Made by a program: the position numbers and the translations under genes
Source: Siphonodentalium dalli
Lineage: Eukaryota; Mollusca; Scaphopoda; Gadilida; Siphonodentaliidae
Length of the DNA: 64,000 bases
NCBI GenBank assembly: GCA_032622095.1
Contig: CP136064.1
Coordinates: 193,285,948 to 193,349,947, forward strand
Direction: 5' to 3'
In this document: positions 1 to 12,834 of the stretch, one piece after another
Layout: every line of letters starts with the position of its first letter
How positions within the stretch are numbered: the first letter of the stretch is position 1
The notes under the pieces: model-generated
Database searches by the model: none
Told to the model about the DNA's origin: nothing
Seen by the model: only the letters and a program-made list of their open reading frames with translations

Positions 1-2064
1 CATTTGATCGCTCATATATAGGAGATGTCTCGTGTGGTTTGTAATTTGTATCTTGAGTTATTTGTATCTTATGTAACTTACTCGTTTTTAAATTCGCGCA
101 TAACTATTTATCGCGCACCCGTTTGTGTGCTAATTTAAAACTCAGCGAAAGAGGGTACGAGTCTTGAGTTTATAGCAATCCACAGAGGAAATAAGAGGGT
201 TAAGTCGATGAGTTACTGACATTGTATAATATTGGACTGAATATAGACAATTATTTTTTCGCGTGCGGGAATAACAAACTCAACACCACTATTCCCATGT
301 AAAGCGATACATCACGTTAAAATCTTCGATGTTGCAATATTTCTAAAAAGTACACATGCACATTCCAGTCTGAATGTGCACGTCTCCATAACCACAATCC
401 TATTATGTCATTATATTTAAAATACAAGCAACCAATTGTTTATTTTTCCTGAAGTCAGCATCATACGCAGTTGTAGTTTTACTTCTTTCGAGTTAATTTC
501 TACGATTAACTATTGAAATATCAGAAGTATAACTTAAGCATATACATATATCTTTACAACAAAATGATAAAATGCAGGTATGATATATACCTTATGTAAA
601 TTTCCCGTAGTGATAGTCTTTAATACAAGGACGTATCTTCAAGAACGATTAAAAACTGAAGTTGTTATCAGATACAATAATTTTACGAAGATTGTTTGGT
701 CAGTTTTGATTTCGCGCAGCACGGTGCGCGAATTTAAAACTGAGCGAAAAGTAGTACTGAACGAATTTAAATACGAATAAGGGGTACTTCGATGTAGTTT
801 AACCGTTAATACATGCACCTGTGCGGTCAAACAAGTCACGCATAAACACAGAGCAGCTTTGTAGTTATAGAGGTACGTCTCACAAAACTCACGCCGAGAT
901 CTCACGAGCGACAGATGAGAGCGGGGACATGTGTCTATAAAATACATCATACCAATGAACTTCCACTGAATAGACTAGCTTCTCAATAAAATCGCAAAGT
1001 ACCAGCACATAAATGTTCGGAACAATGTAAGCTGCCTGGTGGTCGCGGTGGGATCCATTATGATGCAAAATAGCGAGGGAGGGAGGCATTCTTCGGACCA
1101 GCTAATTGTCGCCTATTGACGAATTGTTACAGAAAGCTTTGTCAAGATTGTTTTATCTCTGCTGTCGAGTTCAAAACATTCAGCTTGAACCAAAATTTGA
1201 GCTCATGCATGCAGAAAATTCATTCACAGCTCGAATCGTAAAACACTTTCCTCAAAGCAAACGGTCGGTATTCGGGGGAGTTGTATTTCTGGTGAATGGG
1301 GATTAATTTCAATAAAACATAAAGCCGTGACAAATCTCAGCGTGACACTGAGCCGCATGAACGTTTACGAGCACGCGTTATGTCGGCGCTCTCACGGTGT
1401 GCCAATTCAATCTCATCCCCGCTTGTAAATTTCTTAAACAAGAGCTGTTTGTTTAAAATGCTGTTCTCATCCCGATGTGACATGTTTAAAGTGACTAATT
1501 CTTCACCCATGCAGATTTACGTTTTTATTACGAACACTTTACATACGAGAAGAATGCCCGTATCTATAGTGTATACATCATAGAATGGTACTGGATAGAA
1601 AAAGTAAAAACAAAAAACAGAAAACGGCCAGATGTCAGAAAATTCTATAACACAACCCCTCAAACACAAAATTATGAATGTATCGATGAGGAATGCACAA
1701 ATCCAATTTATAGTTAGGGATATGACCAGCGGCGCTACCAATTACTTTGTCGCAGATCAGTACGTTTAGATAGAACATACGTGTAATGAACACTTTGGCT
1801 CTCTGGTATGTCCCTGTCGTATAGTAGTAATGTGGTGATATTTTGATTCCCACGTAAACATTCTCTAAATTTTAAGATGCCCCCAATACCGTCACGTTTT
1901 CGTTTCTGCGAGATGAATTTGTATTTGTTCAGATACTGAACGGAAATGATTATTTACAAGTAATCATATGTTTAATACATTTACTTCGATATTTGAGGAA
2001 GACCTTACTACGTATCGGATATATGTGGTTTGTTTTTAACTGACGACAATCCCTATACTTTCAG
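1..2064 (+). other. Wnt1 last intron (3' part); no exon seen
   Basis: The stretch upstream of the Wnt1 terminal exon ends in a good acceptor (pyrimidine-rich CTATACTTTCAG just before 2065). I looked on the plus strand for the preceding Wnt exon, which should carry the CKCHGxSGSC motif, and did not find it. That exon should lie before the window. Two diverged copies of a short AATTTAAAACTSAGCGAAA sequence occur near 134 and 731. Nothing else is recognisable. Confidence 0.6.
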
Positions 2065-2402
2065 AAACAAGAAAAGGTCGGAAAAAACGGAGACGAAGAA
2101 AGTTCAAATTTATCCCGGCAAACCCGCGACATAAGCGGCCAGGAAAACGGGATCTTGTGTATTATGAGCAGTCCCCTAACTTTTGTGATCCAGACAGTTC
2201 AATAGGATTCAAGGGGACGAAGGGCCGCGAGTGTAACGACACTTCGATAGGAATAGACGGCTGTGACTTGTTGTGTTGTGGTCGGGGCTTCAGTACGGAA
2301 AGCTATATATCCAGGGAGAGGTGTAACTGCACGTTCCATTGGTGTTGCCATGTGGAATGTCAGACGTGTACGGTGACGAAAGTCAGGCATACGTGCCGCT
2401 GA
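2065..2402 (+). CDS. Wnt1: Wnt1 (wingless) 3' terminal exon, partial gene
   Basis: Encodes the C-terminal cysteine-rich part of a secreted, lipid-modified Wnt ligand that acts through Frizzled/LRP receptors. The exon starts after a TTTCAG acceptor in phase 1 (one base of the split codon is upstream). It opens with a very basic run (K/R-rich, about residues 2-13), then HKRPGKRDLVYYEQSPNFC, then GRECNDTS, GCDLLCCGRG, RCNCTFHWCCHVECQTC and a terminal HTCR before TGA at 2400-2402. DLVY-E-SPNFC and RCNCTFHWCCHV are the closest matches I know to Wnt1 orthologues rather than to other Wnts. The GTG at 2157 is internal to the exon, not a start. The lipidated-Ser CKCHGxSGSC motif must be in an exon outside the window. 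Next coding neighbour is Wnt6 on the opposite strand, its known cluster partner. Family call is nearly certain; the Wnt1 assignment rests on motif similarity by eye. Confidence 0.9.
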
Positions 2403-3004
2403 GATGTGACGTCGTGAAGTCGTGCTTACTTCCCAACCCCGTAACGACCGAACACGATAGATCACGGTGCGTTTCGTGGACTAGTTGTGTCGATGTATCC
2501 GTGATTTGAACGACTGCGCTAAACCGAGATTTGGTAAAATGTTAAAACACAGTTCACCTAAGTTCGGTGAATGTGCCTAGAACGAAACAATAACCACCAA
2601 ATTTCATATATTTTAAAAAGTGGTCGAAGATAAGGTTCTTCCATGATTTCATGTGCTTGATATCTCGGTGAGTTAACGTTACACAACACGCGCAGAATCA
2701 ACAATGTTCACCAGTGACGACGAAAACAAGCGGAGAAGTCGCAAATACTTAAGGAATTTCCATGACACCAGTACTGACCGCTTCGTGATTTAGGGAGAAG
2801 TAATGAAATATGTGGAACGTTCTTCGGTGATTTGTTGATTCTGTGAATTTACGGAGGTGGATGTTTGGTCGTAGACTTAAGCGGGATCAAGGGACGCAAT
2901 ACTGTCTCTGGATATTTCCATAAAAGGCATCACGACCAGGAATCGCTTGACCTCATTTTGTAATTAAAATGGCGGATTTTGAAAACAATATATAGAAAAA
3001 TAAA
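2403..3004 (+). other. Putative Wnt1 3' UTR with candidate poly(A) signal
   Basis: No coding potential is seen after the TGA stop. The first AATAAA on the plus strand is at 2999-3004, about 600 nt downstream, and is followed by a T/G-rich stretch (TTTTGTTTCTTGTATG), as expected for a cleavage/polyadenylation site. This is inference; a later signal may be used instead. Confidence 0.35.
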
Positions 3005-3010
3005 ACGATT

Positions 3011-6000
3011 TTGTTTCTTGTATGCCCATGTCACAGTAATTTTAACGCGGTGAGCATATGACGAATTATATTCCAAACAATTTTATACCTGATATATGCC
3101 GAAATAGTCACTAGTTTTCCAGTAATTTTCTCTAAAATTCTTGCCTAAGTTTCCAATCCAATGATCTTTTGGTGATAATGTATGATATACTTTCAGCACA
3201 AATGTGGTATCAACATGTTCGGATATCATTGACCATATGCGCATCGTCATAAAATAACTTTCCCATGGACTTTCTAATAGTTTTACTACGTTTTCTCTAT
3301 ATTTGTTCAAAATCCGCAGTAACTATTTCAACTTCAGACCATACGATTCCTGACCGTGGACATTTAGGTTGCTTGAATTGTGATACGTGACGAACAAGTG
3401 TCGCAAAAATGGTTGTGAATGATGTTTATGTATATATTTATGATATACATGTAACAGCGTTATATTCATGTGGTATAACAACGTTATCGCTTTATATATA
3501 AAAAGAAATGCGTCCACCAATGTTCTTTTTTATAGATTTGTGTCGCACTAAGCCATATGTTGGTGATTTTTATAGATAATATAGGGATACAGGGTGCATT
3601 CTTTGACGAATGTATATAATTAGCTTCTACCTCTTCGACTAAGAATTTCCAATTGGTTGTGAAATATAAAGGTAGAACCAAACCACTCTTTTAGCTACCA
3701 ACAACGAAATTGACACTTTCCATACGGCCCTTCAAAAACATGTATTATGACATTGGTCTTTCTATCCGCCGTTCATTAAATAGCATATCGGTTTACAGCA
3801 GCGTATTTTACAAGAATTACTCCCCTTTGATGAACTGGGAGCTCTCTTTTCGTTTCCGTGTGATAACTTCAGTTAATATGTAATGAATGCAATGAGATTG
3901 TCAAGATGCATCTACCGTATATGTTACATATTACCACTAAATACAGGTAAATTTCAAGTTTGGGTTCCGATAGCCCATTTCATGAGAGTTCTGTGGTTTT
4001 TACGACTTCGGATCATGGGAGTGGTTGGTCCTTGATGAAATGTACAATAAATGCATCGGCGAATAGTGTAGAACTTGTCCAGATAGAACCTGATTGAAGG
4101 ACGATGCGGAGCGGAGTCCTACCCTCGGTTACTGTGGTAAATTCTACTAAACTCACCGATGCGTCGTGTGGTCATTTCTGTTGTAATTCGAACGTATGAT
4201 TTGGTCGAAATTATATTGAGTGATACGAATATTTTCATTTCAGAACACGTTCTAGAAAATTCCCGATTGATCTTTCCATGATATAATTTTTCTAACTCTA
4301 ACATAAAAAGGACGTAGGTGTTAATTGGCGACTCCTCTTGTTGGTCTCTTCTGCAATATTTTTAGTTATGTACGGCTTATTTTTGTTACATGTCAAATGA
4401 TAGTCAATATTAGCAGGTAACCTTTCGGTATCTCATTCGATACGCTATATCATGTGGTTTGAATTATGTTTGGTCTGGAAGTTTGAGGCACCGACAGCGT
4501 TGCATTGACTGCACCACTTTTTTGTAGCACATTTGAAAATTGTACCACGGAACGACGTCAACATGTCTATGTCACAGTCTACTGACCAATTAGGACGAGT
4601 ATTGTAAACAGTTTTTGGCAAGGCCCTATCACAACTCCAGTTATAGGATTGTTCAATTATCAAGAAACAAATAAGATCTTTCTTAAATGCAATTGGTAAC
4701 AAGCCAACGGATGTCTAATGCAAAACCAGTCGGAGTCCTTGTTTTACAATATCTTGGTGGCAATGTTCACGAATTGTACTGGATATGATGATGCGCTGTG
4801 GGATTCTAAAGGACCATTCGGTATTATGTTTTGAAATGCACTTGCATATATATTCATGGTCTCCCTACACATAACATTTACTGTGAAAGCGAATATAGAG
4901 ATAGTAAGACAGCCTAGAATCTGACATGTATGACAAGAGACAAGAAACAAGCATGCAACGAATTCCAACGCGAACAAATCTACCAAGATGTAATGTCTAG
5001 GCTCTTGTGACGTGTAACGTTGTTGATATCGCTAACAAAATCACCTGACCTCACGTGAACATTGCTACTTGTCGTGTGGTACATTATATTTGCATCGTAC
5101 ATGTAACGACATATAGACACACAAATGTAGACTTCGGAAAGAGTAAGAGCATATACTGGAATATGGCGTTACATCGGGCAACGCGAAAGTGCACCAATTT
5201 GAAGGAACATTTTTGAAGAAATATTTTTTTTTTCATTCGACTGTCTAGTGTATACCTTCGAAGGAAACATAATGATCTACCGTTGACATTAGTATCCCAT
5301 TTCCACAGAACAAATCTGATAAATACATTTAGTTCCATACGATGCAACCACAACACACTGTAGGCATGTACCATATCACGTGGTACACTGATTATTGACC
5401 AGGCTAGGATCGGATCAAGGGTCGGTACTATAAAACTTCTTGTATAGTATAAGACAGTAAAAATACAAGTCAATGATTCATTAACCTTGACTGTTTTTAT
5501 TGATATTGTGTACGAAGATAAAGTACAAAGATTGAGTAAAAATAATCACGACAAACAGAACTTATATCACCTTACTTAGAGTGGCAAGGCACTGTTTTCT
5601 CACAAACGGACTCGCAATCGTCAAAAGATATTTTGACTTAATAACTCGATGAGACCGCTGCATGAAAGCGGCGACATTTTACCCACATTTTATATATACA
5701 CTGAGCCAACAGAGCTACAAATTATCAGTTGTCAGCACAAAATATGAAATAAAATATGTATCATTTCAAACACTATGTTCGAAAAACGCTGATAGAATCC
5801 GAGCACTATAACCGCTAAATATTAATCAGCGGCCGAAGTTTACCGACAGAGCCTTCTGATTTGCAATTGCGACCTACTATAAAGTAGATATCGTGAAAAT
5901 GTTACCAAATCAGACAAAACATTGTGGTATGGTCCATTGTTGTAGGAAACCCCGCGCTAAATGTAGAATGCAGAAGTGTTCATTAAAATGGTACCAAGCC

Positions 6001-6391
6001 GATGACAAGAGTCAGAAAGGAGTATGAAATGTGCGCTCTGGTAAAGATTGGCAAATTATGTGTAGAAGTTTGTTAGTACTGACCCTGTTCTATGGAATGA
6101 CTTGGTTCAACACACAGGGTTGATTATTTTAAATATGCATTGGTCGTTTTTATTGTTATTTATCGAAGCCTGTCTCTTAGCTGTGCATTGTTTATAGTGC
6201 AGTTTAATTGCGAAAACGTTGAATAGTTATATTTTTGCCATGAACAAACTGTATATAGATGTATATGTAGAATTATTTATGTCACTGTGCTATTCTATAT
6301 GTATTATAGGTACTTAAATTTCTAAATTATATGGTCTGTTAATAAATGAATTTTCGAGCACCATGCAGTCTCTTTCATTTAACGTCATCAT
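3011..6391. other. Intergenic, no recognisable feature
   Basis: Both strands show only short chance reading frames without recognisable motifs. No palindrome or tandem array stood out. It lies between the Wnt1 3' end and the first MITE. Confidence 0.5.
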
Positions 6392-6401
6392 ACTCCATAT
6401 A

Positions 6402-6693
6402 GTCCTGAAAATATGGTGCCGGACAATTGCAGAATGTGGTCCCCAGAGGGTGAATTTAGTAGCTCGAGTCAACAAATTCATCCACTGGGGTCTTCATTCG
6501 GCATGGCAGAAGAAACTAAAAAACGTATTAATTTGATAATAGAGATACCTTCCAGAGAAATTGAAGCCTAAGCAGAATGGGGACCCACGGTGTGAATTTA
6601 GTGATGCTAGCCCGCTGTGCGGGGTAGCGTCACCAAACTCGCTCTCCGTGGACCTTATTCTGCAAATGCCCGGCACCACATCTTCAGGGCTTG
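6402..6693. mobile_element. MITE, Mutator-like family, copy 1
   Basis: Terminal inverted repeats: the left end (CCTGAAAATATGGTGCCGG...TTGCAGAAT) is the reverse complement, with few mismatches, of the right end (ATTCTGCAAATGCCCGGCACCACATCTTCAGG). A 10 bp direct repeat, ACTCCATATA, flanks it at 6392-6401 and 6694-6703. That fits the 8-10 bp target duplication of Mutator-like elements. The interior contains GTGAATTTAGTGATGCTAGCCCG, shared with copies at 10.2 kb and 17.5 kb. No coding capacity. Confidence 0.75.
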
Positions 6694-7200
6694 ACTCCAT
6701 ATATGCTGCATATTGAGAGATGCTAAATGTATAAAACTAATTCGCCTCATATAATGATATTAAGGTACATTCACGGTTTTATACACCCGGTTATAACAAT
6801 TTATTACATGATCCTACCCTTATTCCATTCAATAAACCCATTCTATAAACTGTGATATTAAACGTTCGTTTAATAACAGGAAATAGTGCCAGGTGACCTT
6901 TGACTTCCGGTTTATCGTCTGTTTACATTCCGTACGCTACGTCTAAAAATGCAATGGCTTCCAATATTATTCCAAATAACTATAATGAATAAAGAGTTTG
7001 AAAAGTTATGTCATTAAATATACACCATTAAATGCGACAAAGAGTCTTTAGCTATATGCGACTATTTATTTACGCGGCAAACAACGCATATTTAAGTGAA
7101 ACGTCATCGCATGCCTTATAGAGGCCGGTGTTAGTTTCGCGTCCCATTTGTTGATTTAAGTATCTTTTGTCGAGGTTTTGGATCGTGTAATAAATACAAT

Positions 7201-7341
7201 CTACAACTCGTTCCCAGTTTATAGCGGAATTTACAAAACTCGTCCAGTAAATTAGGTCTGGACCTCGCCAAAGCCTCGGTCCAGACCAAATTTACTGGAC
7301 GAGTTTTGTAAATTCCGCTGTAAACTGGGGACGAGTTGTAG
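7201..7341. repeat. Long palindrome (foldback), about 64 bp arms
   Basis: The sequence from 7201 (CTACAACTCGT) to 7264 is nearly the exact reverse complement of 7277-7341 (ACGAGTTGTAG), with a short central loop of about 12 nt. It would extrude as one long hairpin. No coding content; probably a palindromic MITE. Confidence 0.85.
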
Positions 7342-8286
7342 AACCTCTATATACAAAATTTTATTTAAACGAACATGGTTCATTCGAGCATCCAAATTTT
7401 GTGGACGAAATAAGATAGATTGAAAAATACAAGAACCTTCGATACACCGACTCCGTATGCTCTGCACAATACTTGCCAATGTTACAGATAGTTTAAATTT
7501 TTCGCACATAAGCTCTTTATTCTACCATATCAGGACAAAACTAACAAGAAACGCTCTTTATTGTTCCAAACAGAACACTGTTTAGGATCAAAACGTCACT
7601 TGAATTAATCGTTATGTTGCAAAAGAGGCCATATAAGCATGTTGTGTATTTATCGACCTATGTTTATCCCCACAACTGGACCCCGATGAAACAAAAGCGA
7701 GCATAGTTTGGACCACCAAACCGCCAAGTGTCTTAGGTGTAAACATATTTATTTCTCTAAATCATGCTCATGAATTAACAAAATTGTAGAATAATAAAGA
7801 CGATTATGTTTGAGAAAGGGATTTGGCCGACAGCATGGCGTTTATATCAGCCATATCCCCATCTTTGGCATACACGTGTTCTTTCCCCAGTTAGGTTGTT
7901 CTTTTATGTTATTTTTTCTCTCTTATTATCATTGCCAGCCATATGCATGGGGCATAGACTGTCAAACAGTAACATATATATTAATGAGTCACTGTTGGGC
8001 AGTCCATGCATCAGCTGAAACTGAATTGTTACTACCTGTTTATAACCTGACCCTCCACCCCATTCCATCAATCTGAATGTTTCGGAAATAGACTAAGATT
8101 TTCAGCCGTAACAAAAAATTTATACATCAGAAAATGTAAATTCTATATTTTGCGAGTTATTAGCAAGTTTTGGCTCAACGGGTTTAGCAGTTTGAAGTGA
8201 ATATGGATATAAAAATATACATATACAGATAAAAAAAATGTAGAGTTACTCCTCTTGCATCGCGAGCGAATATCAACCCGATTAAC
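7342..8286. other. Intergenic, no gene recognised
   Basis: Two overlapping short frames near 7806-8076 have no recognisable motif. A copy of the recurrent ACGCTCTTTATTGTT motif is at 7551-7565. A (TA)-rich tract lies near 8460-8505, already inside the next repeat array. Confidence 0.4.
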
Positions 8287-10083
8287 CCCCGCCGTATTTG
8301 CGGTGATTTTATTGATTGGGAGTGGAGAATGAGTGATCAGAGCTTGTCCAAAATGCGACGTCGGCGATCCCCGTGGGTTTTTACACTTATATACGAAATT
8401 TGAGCTCAATCCGTCCAGGCGTTTTCGATTCCATGACGTACCCACACACATATATACACACACATATATATATACGGAAGTATCAATATATATATATATA
8501 TATAGATAGAATAGACTAGCATGTTAGCCCGCCACTGGCGTGGTTGGTCAGAAACATGACATTTTTTTTATTATTTTGTTTTTATTTATAAATTTTTTTA
8601 ATTTTTAATATATATATATATATATATTTTTTAATATTAATTTTATGTTTTTTAAATTTAATTTATGTTTTTTTTGAATTTTTTAATATTTATTTAATTT
8701 TTATTCTAATTGTCCTATTTATTTAATTTTTATTCTAATTGACCCGATGAAATCCCCCCTTCCTAGGAACGACAAACAACGCATTCTTTGTTTTTCAATG
8801 AGTTAATTCATGGTACCCGTCCTAAACTTCCACGTAGTCCCCGAAAAGAGCGGACAGTCAATTAATCCCGTCGTGAAATCTCTCTGCATAATATTTCGAG
8901 CGATAAGGTTGCGTTGAATTGTAAACAAACGCTTCTTAGATCAATTCTGCCTTTTTAATCGAGATAATTGCATTTCGTCCCGCATCCGTATTTCGGACGC
9001 ATGGACTAGTCTTTTAGCCACGTCGATTGCAATAAAGAGCGTTCGTCGTTAACAACTCCGTATATGGTCAATATAAAGATCGTTGATGCCTTAACCCCCC
9101 CGAGGTGGCGTTTGCGGTGATTTTGATGATTGGGAGTGGAGAATCGGTGGTCAGAGCTTGTCCAAAATGCGACGTGTACGATCCCCGTGGGTTTTTACAC
9201 TTATATATACGAAATTTGAGCTCAATCCGTCCAGGCGTTTTCGATTCCATGACGTACCCACATACACATATATATACGGAAGTCTCAAAATATATAGTAG
9301 ATAGACTAGCAGGTTAGCCCGCCACTGGCGTGGTTGGTCAGAAACATGACATTTTTTAAATTATTTTGTTTTTATTTATATATTTAAAAAAAATATTTAA
9401 TATATATATTTTTTTAATATTAATTCAATGTTTTTAAAAATTTAATTTATGTTTTTTTGAATTTTTTAATATTTATTTCATTTTTATTCTAATTGACCTA
9501 TTTATTTAATTTTTATTCTAATTGACCCGATGAAATCCCCCCTTCCTAGGAACGACAAACAACGCATTCTTTGTTTTTCAATGAGTTAATTCATGGTACC
9601 CGTCCTAAACTTCCACGTAGTCCCCGAAAAGAGCGGACAGTCAATTAATCCCGTCGTGAAATCTCTCTGCATAATATTTCGAGCGATAAGGTTGCGTTGA
9701 ATTGTAAACAAACGCTTCTTAGATCAATTCTGCCTTTTTAATCGAGATAATTTCATTTCGTCCCGCATCCATATTTCGGACGCATGGGGCTATTCGTTTA
9801 GCCACGTCGATTGCAAAAACAACTCCGTATATGGTCAATATAAAGATCGTTAATGCCTTAACCCCCCCGAAGTGGCGTTTGCGGTGATTTTGATGATTGG
9901 GAGTGGAGAATCGTAGCTCAGAGTTTGTCCAAATGCGACGTGGACGATCCCCGTGTGTTTTTACACTTATATACGAAATTTGAGCTCAATCCGCCCAGTC
10001 TCAAAATATATTCGGCCTTTATTCTGCTTTATTCGGCCTTTTTCGGGCGGAAAAACTGACCCGATGAAATCCCCCTTCCCTTC
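8287..10083. repeat. Large tandem repeat, units of about 814 and 767 bp plus a deleted third unit
   Basis: The landmark TTTGCGGTGATTTT occurs at about 8297, 9111 and 9878, each followed by the same block (GATTGGGAGTGGAGAAT, then GATCCCCGTG, then GAGCTCAATCCG). Units 1 and 2 are nearly complete and share the CCACTGGCGTGGTTGGTCAG segment and AT-rich tracts. Unit 3 is interrupted after about 130 bp and resumes at GACCCGATGAAATCCCCC. Minus-strand frames of about 60-100 codons recur in the units but carry no recognised motif, so I do not call a gene. Confidence 0.8.
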
Positions 10084-10221
10084 CTGTGTGTTTAACATCA
10101 ATTGGCTTTGTAACCACTGAATAATTGTGAAAGAGGGATATAGAATGTAACCTAGATTTATACATACCAAAGAATTCTATTTTGTTTTTGAAAAAATGAA
10201 CTTGACAATTATTGCTGTCCA

Positions 10222-10577
10222 GCCCTGAAAATATGATCGAGACATTTTGCAGAATGAGGTCACAAGAAGGTGAAGTTAATGACGAATTCATCCTCTGAGG
10301 ACCCAATTCTGCATGGCCTTATCTGCTATGGGAGACCTAGACTCATATTTAAGTTCCCATATGGTGAATATTGTGATGTGCACCCATTAGGCACCTCAAT
10401 TATACATTGTGTCGTCTGCCAATTTGGGGATATAGAGATACTTTCCAGCGAAGATGAAGCCTAAGCAGAACGAGGTCCACAGAGAGTGAATTTAGTTATG
10501 CTAGCCCGCTTTGCGCAGTATCGTCACCAAACCTACCATCTGGGGACCTCATTCTGCAAATATCCGGCATTTCCAGA
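10222..10577. mobile_element. MITE, Mutator-like family, copy 2
   Basis: Same family as at 6402: left end CCCTGAAAATATGATCGAGA...TTTGCAGAATGAGGT and right end ACCTCATTCTGCAAATATCCGGCATTTCCAG are inverted. The interior has GAATTTAGTTATGCTAGCCCGCTT. It is more diverged than copy 1, and I see no clean target duplication. Confidence 0.65.
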
Positions 10578-10734
10578 CCTGTTGCTGGCCCTCTAAAAAG
10601 ACCGAACCGGTATGAAACAAATGGATAGACGACTTTATTAACCCTATTATATAATTAATAAAGCCATTACACATTTTCGTATATCTCACTAGTTACATAT
10701 CACTTGGCATCGCGCCAACAAAATGACCGCGCGT

Positions 10735-11440
10735 CTTTACATTGATTCAGTCGGATTAATACTATTTAGAAAAGCCGCACATGACACCAACACCAGACAA
10801 TGCGAAATGAATGCTTTGTTCATTAAAGTTAAATTCTTGTTCCACTTCCTTGCACTAACGAAAATAGACACAAAAAACAAAGAGCAAACATGGGGGGGGG
10901 GTATATTTTCCGTCGCCGTCCCAGAGCGCTTAATACTTTCTCAGCCAATGCAGTAAATGTATGCATTTTGCAGCTTCCTTAATGATTTTGATTTGTTAAA
11001 AACGTAAAGCTCTAGTTTTGTTTTATGTGATATGTTATATTGGGATATAAAATTTTATGAGACTCGTCTACGACTCGTCTACGACTTTACATTGATTCAG
11101 TCGGATTAATACTATTTAGAAAAGCTGCACATGACACCAAGACCAGACAATGCGAAATGAATGCTTTGTTCATTAAAGTTAAATTCTTGTTTCCACTTCC
11201 TTGCACTAACGAAAATAGACACAAAAAACAAAGAGCAAACATGGGGGGGGGGGTATATTTTCCGTCGCCAGTCCCAGAGCGCTTAATACTTTCTCAGCCA
11301 ATGCAGTAAATGTATGCATTTTGCAGCTTCCTTAATGATTTTGATTTGTTAAAAACGTAAAGCTCTAGTTTTGTTTTATGTGATATGTTATATTGGGATA
11401 TAAAATTTTATGAGACTCGTCTACGACTCGTTGTGAATCA
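10735..11440. repeat. 350 bp tandem duplication (two units)
   Basis: ATTGATTCAGTCGGATTAAT starts at 10741 and again at 11091. The two 350 bp units are nearly identical, differing by a few substitutions and by G-tract length (the poly-G near 10894 and near 11245). Each unit ends in GACTCGTCTACGACTCGT. It is followed by an inverted partner (CTCGTTTCATAAAATCTTATATCCCA) near 11441-11470. Confidence 0.85.
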
Positions 11441-11487
11441 AAACTCGTTTCATAAAATCTTATATCCCAACATAACTCGTTGGAGAT

Positions 11488-12028
11488 CATCTATATATCA
11501 AACGCGATATATCGTGCCTTTCTGTTGATACGTCTTGTTGCGAGAATGCTATTTCACAATCGAGAATCTGGAATTATTATGGAATCGACCGATCCAAGAA
11601 ATCCCGCTCGAAAAAGGCCGGATCAGGCCGGACCAGCGTCGCTCGCTCCGGGGAATGGGGAATATTTTTGAATCCGCAATATTTGAGTTCTCAAGTTTTT
11701 CCCCATCTTGGGTCCTAATATTTTTTTCAGGAATGACATCGTAAGGTCTGGAAACGCGTTTTAAACGAACTTTCTTTTTTGATCGGCGGATCGGATCGTA
11801 TAACAGAATTCCCGATTTTCGTGATTTTCGGATTCGAAAAAAACCGGGAAGGCGCCGTTTGCCGGAAAATCGGCCATATCATCCCCGAAAGAGCTATCGA
11901 AACTCTTTCGAATGACGCTTTGACCTGAATTTATAGGATCCGTGCGAGATCCTCTATATATCAAACGCGATATATCGTGCCTTTCTGTTGTCTTGTTGCG
12001 AGAATGCTATTTCATAATCGAGAATCTG
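11488..12028. repeat. Pair of about 80 bp direct repeats flanking 380 bp
   Basis: TATATATCAAACGCGATATA and the following GAGAATGCTATTTCA/ATAATCGAGAATCTG occur at about 11488-11571 and again at 11948-12028. The second copy lacks ATACG. The enclosed 380 bp has no recognised coding content. It could be a remnant of a tandem duplication or of an LTR-like insertion. Confidence 0.6.
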
Positions 12029-12121
12029 AGTACAAGGCAAACCAGGTTGGGTAAAACGACCTGAAACAAGAATAAATCTTTAAAACTTTCATGAATGGAG
12101 ATTCCTGAATTTTTGCGAAAA

Positions 12122-12305
12122 CCCTGTGCCAAGGCATTCTCTTATATATGCGAGAATACAATCGTCCGACAATATTTACATTGACCTTGTAAGCCAGTGC
12201 ATTCCCTTATATATGTGAGGCTCCATGTGGGCGACTCGCATATACAAGAGAATACCCTGGCACAGGATCTTTAATGCTGCACCAGTGCATCTCCCGTCAT
12301 GAAAT
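12122..12305. repeat. Hairpin repeat of the CTTATATATGCGAG family
   Basis: Starts CCTGTGCCAAGGCATTCTC and ends with the inverted partner GAGAATACCCTGGCACAGG, followed by ATCTTTAATGCTGCACCAGTGC. Related copies are at about 22309-22398, 43007-43210 and, as a perfect nested form, 43960-44188. Confidence 0.65.
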
Positions 12306-12814
12306 GAATAAACCTAGGAGTCACGTTGTGGAAATATAGGGGCAAGATTTTGAATCCCATATCTGGTTCACTGCATTCACATGAAAGGAACCCTGCCCAA
12401 TATGGCGAACCAAAGCAATACCGCCATAGATTTACCGAAGGCAAACAACCCCGCAAAGCAGGTTACTCGAAGGTTTGGGTGTTTCGTCCACATATCAAGA
12501 GACTGTCTATACGAAAGATCGCTTCAAAATTGGACACTCTTCGCATAGACAGTTTCATGAAAATGAGTTTTCGTGATATTAACCGGACAGAAAACGTTCG
12601 GGACGGATGGACAGACGGACCGACCTACTAAAACAGAAATCATCCAAATGTATTAACTACTTTCAAATTCAACAGCGTCAGGAGACAATTTTACCATACG
12701 AGGAAGGAAGTACCAGAGAACGCTCTTTATTGTTACGTTATAAAAATCGAGTAATTGATGTGAAATTTTAGTCATCTATACCACCTGGGTATACTGGACT
12801 GTCATTATCCATCT

Positions 12815-12834
12815 GTCTGTCCGTCCGTCCGTCC
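12815..12834. repeat. Short (GTCC)n microsatellite
   Basis: TCTGTCCGTCCGTCCGTCCG run, followed by GGGCATATATCTCA, which recurs once at about 12947. The same GTCC-rich style is seen in the MITE at 47.7 kb. Confidence 0.6.
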
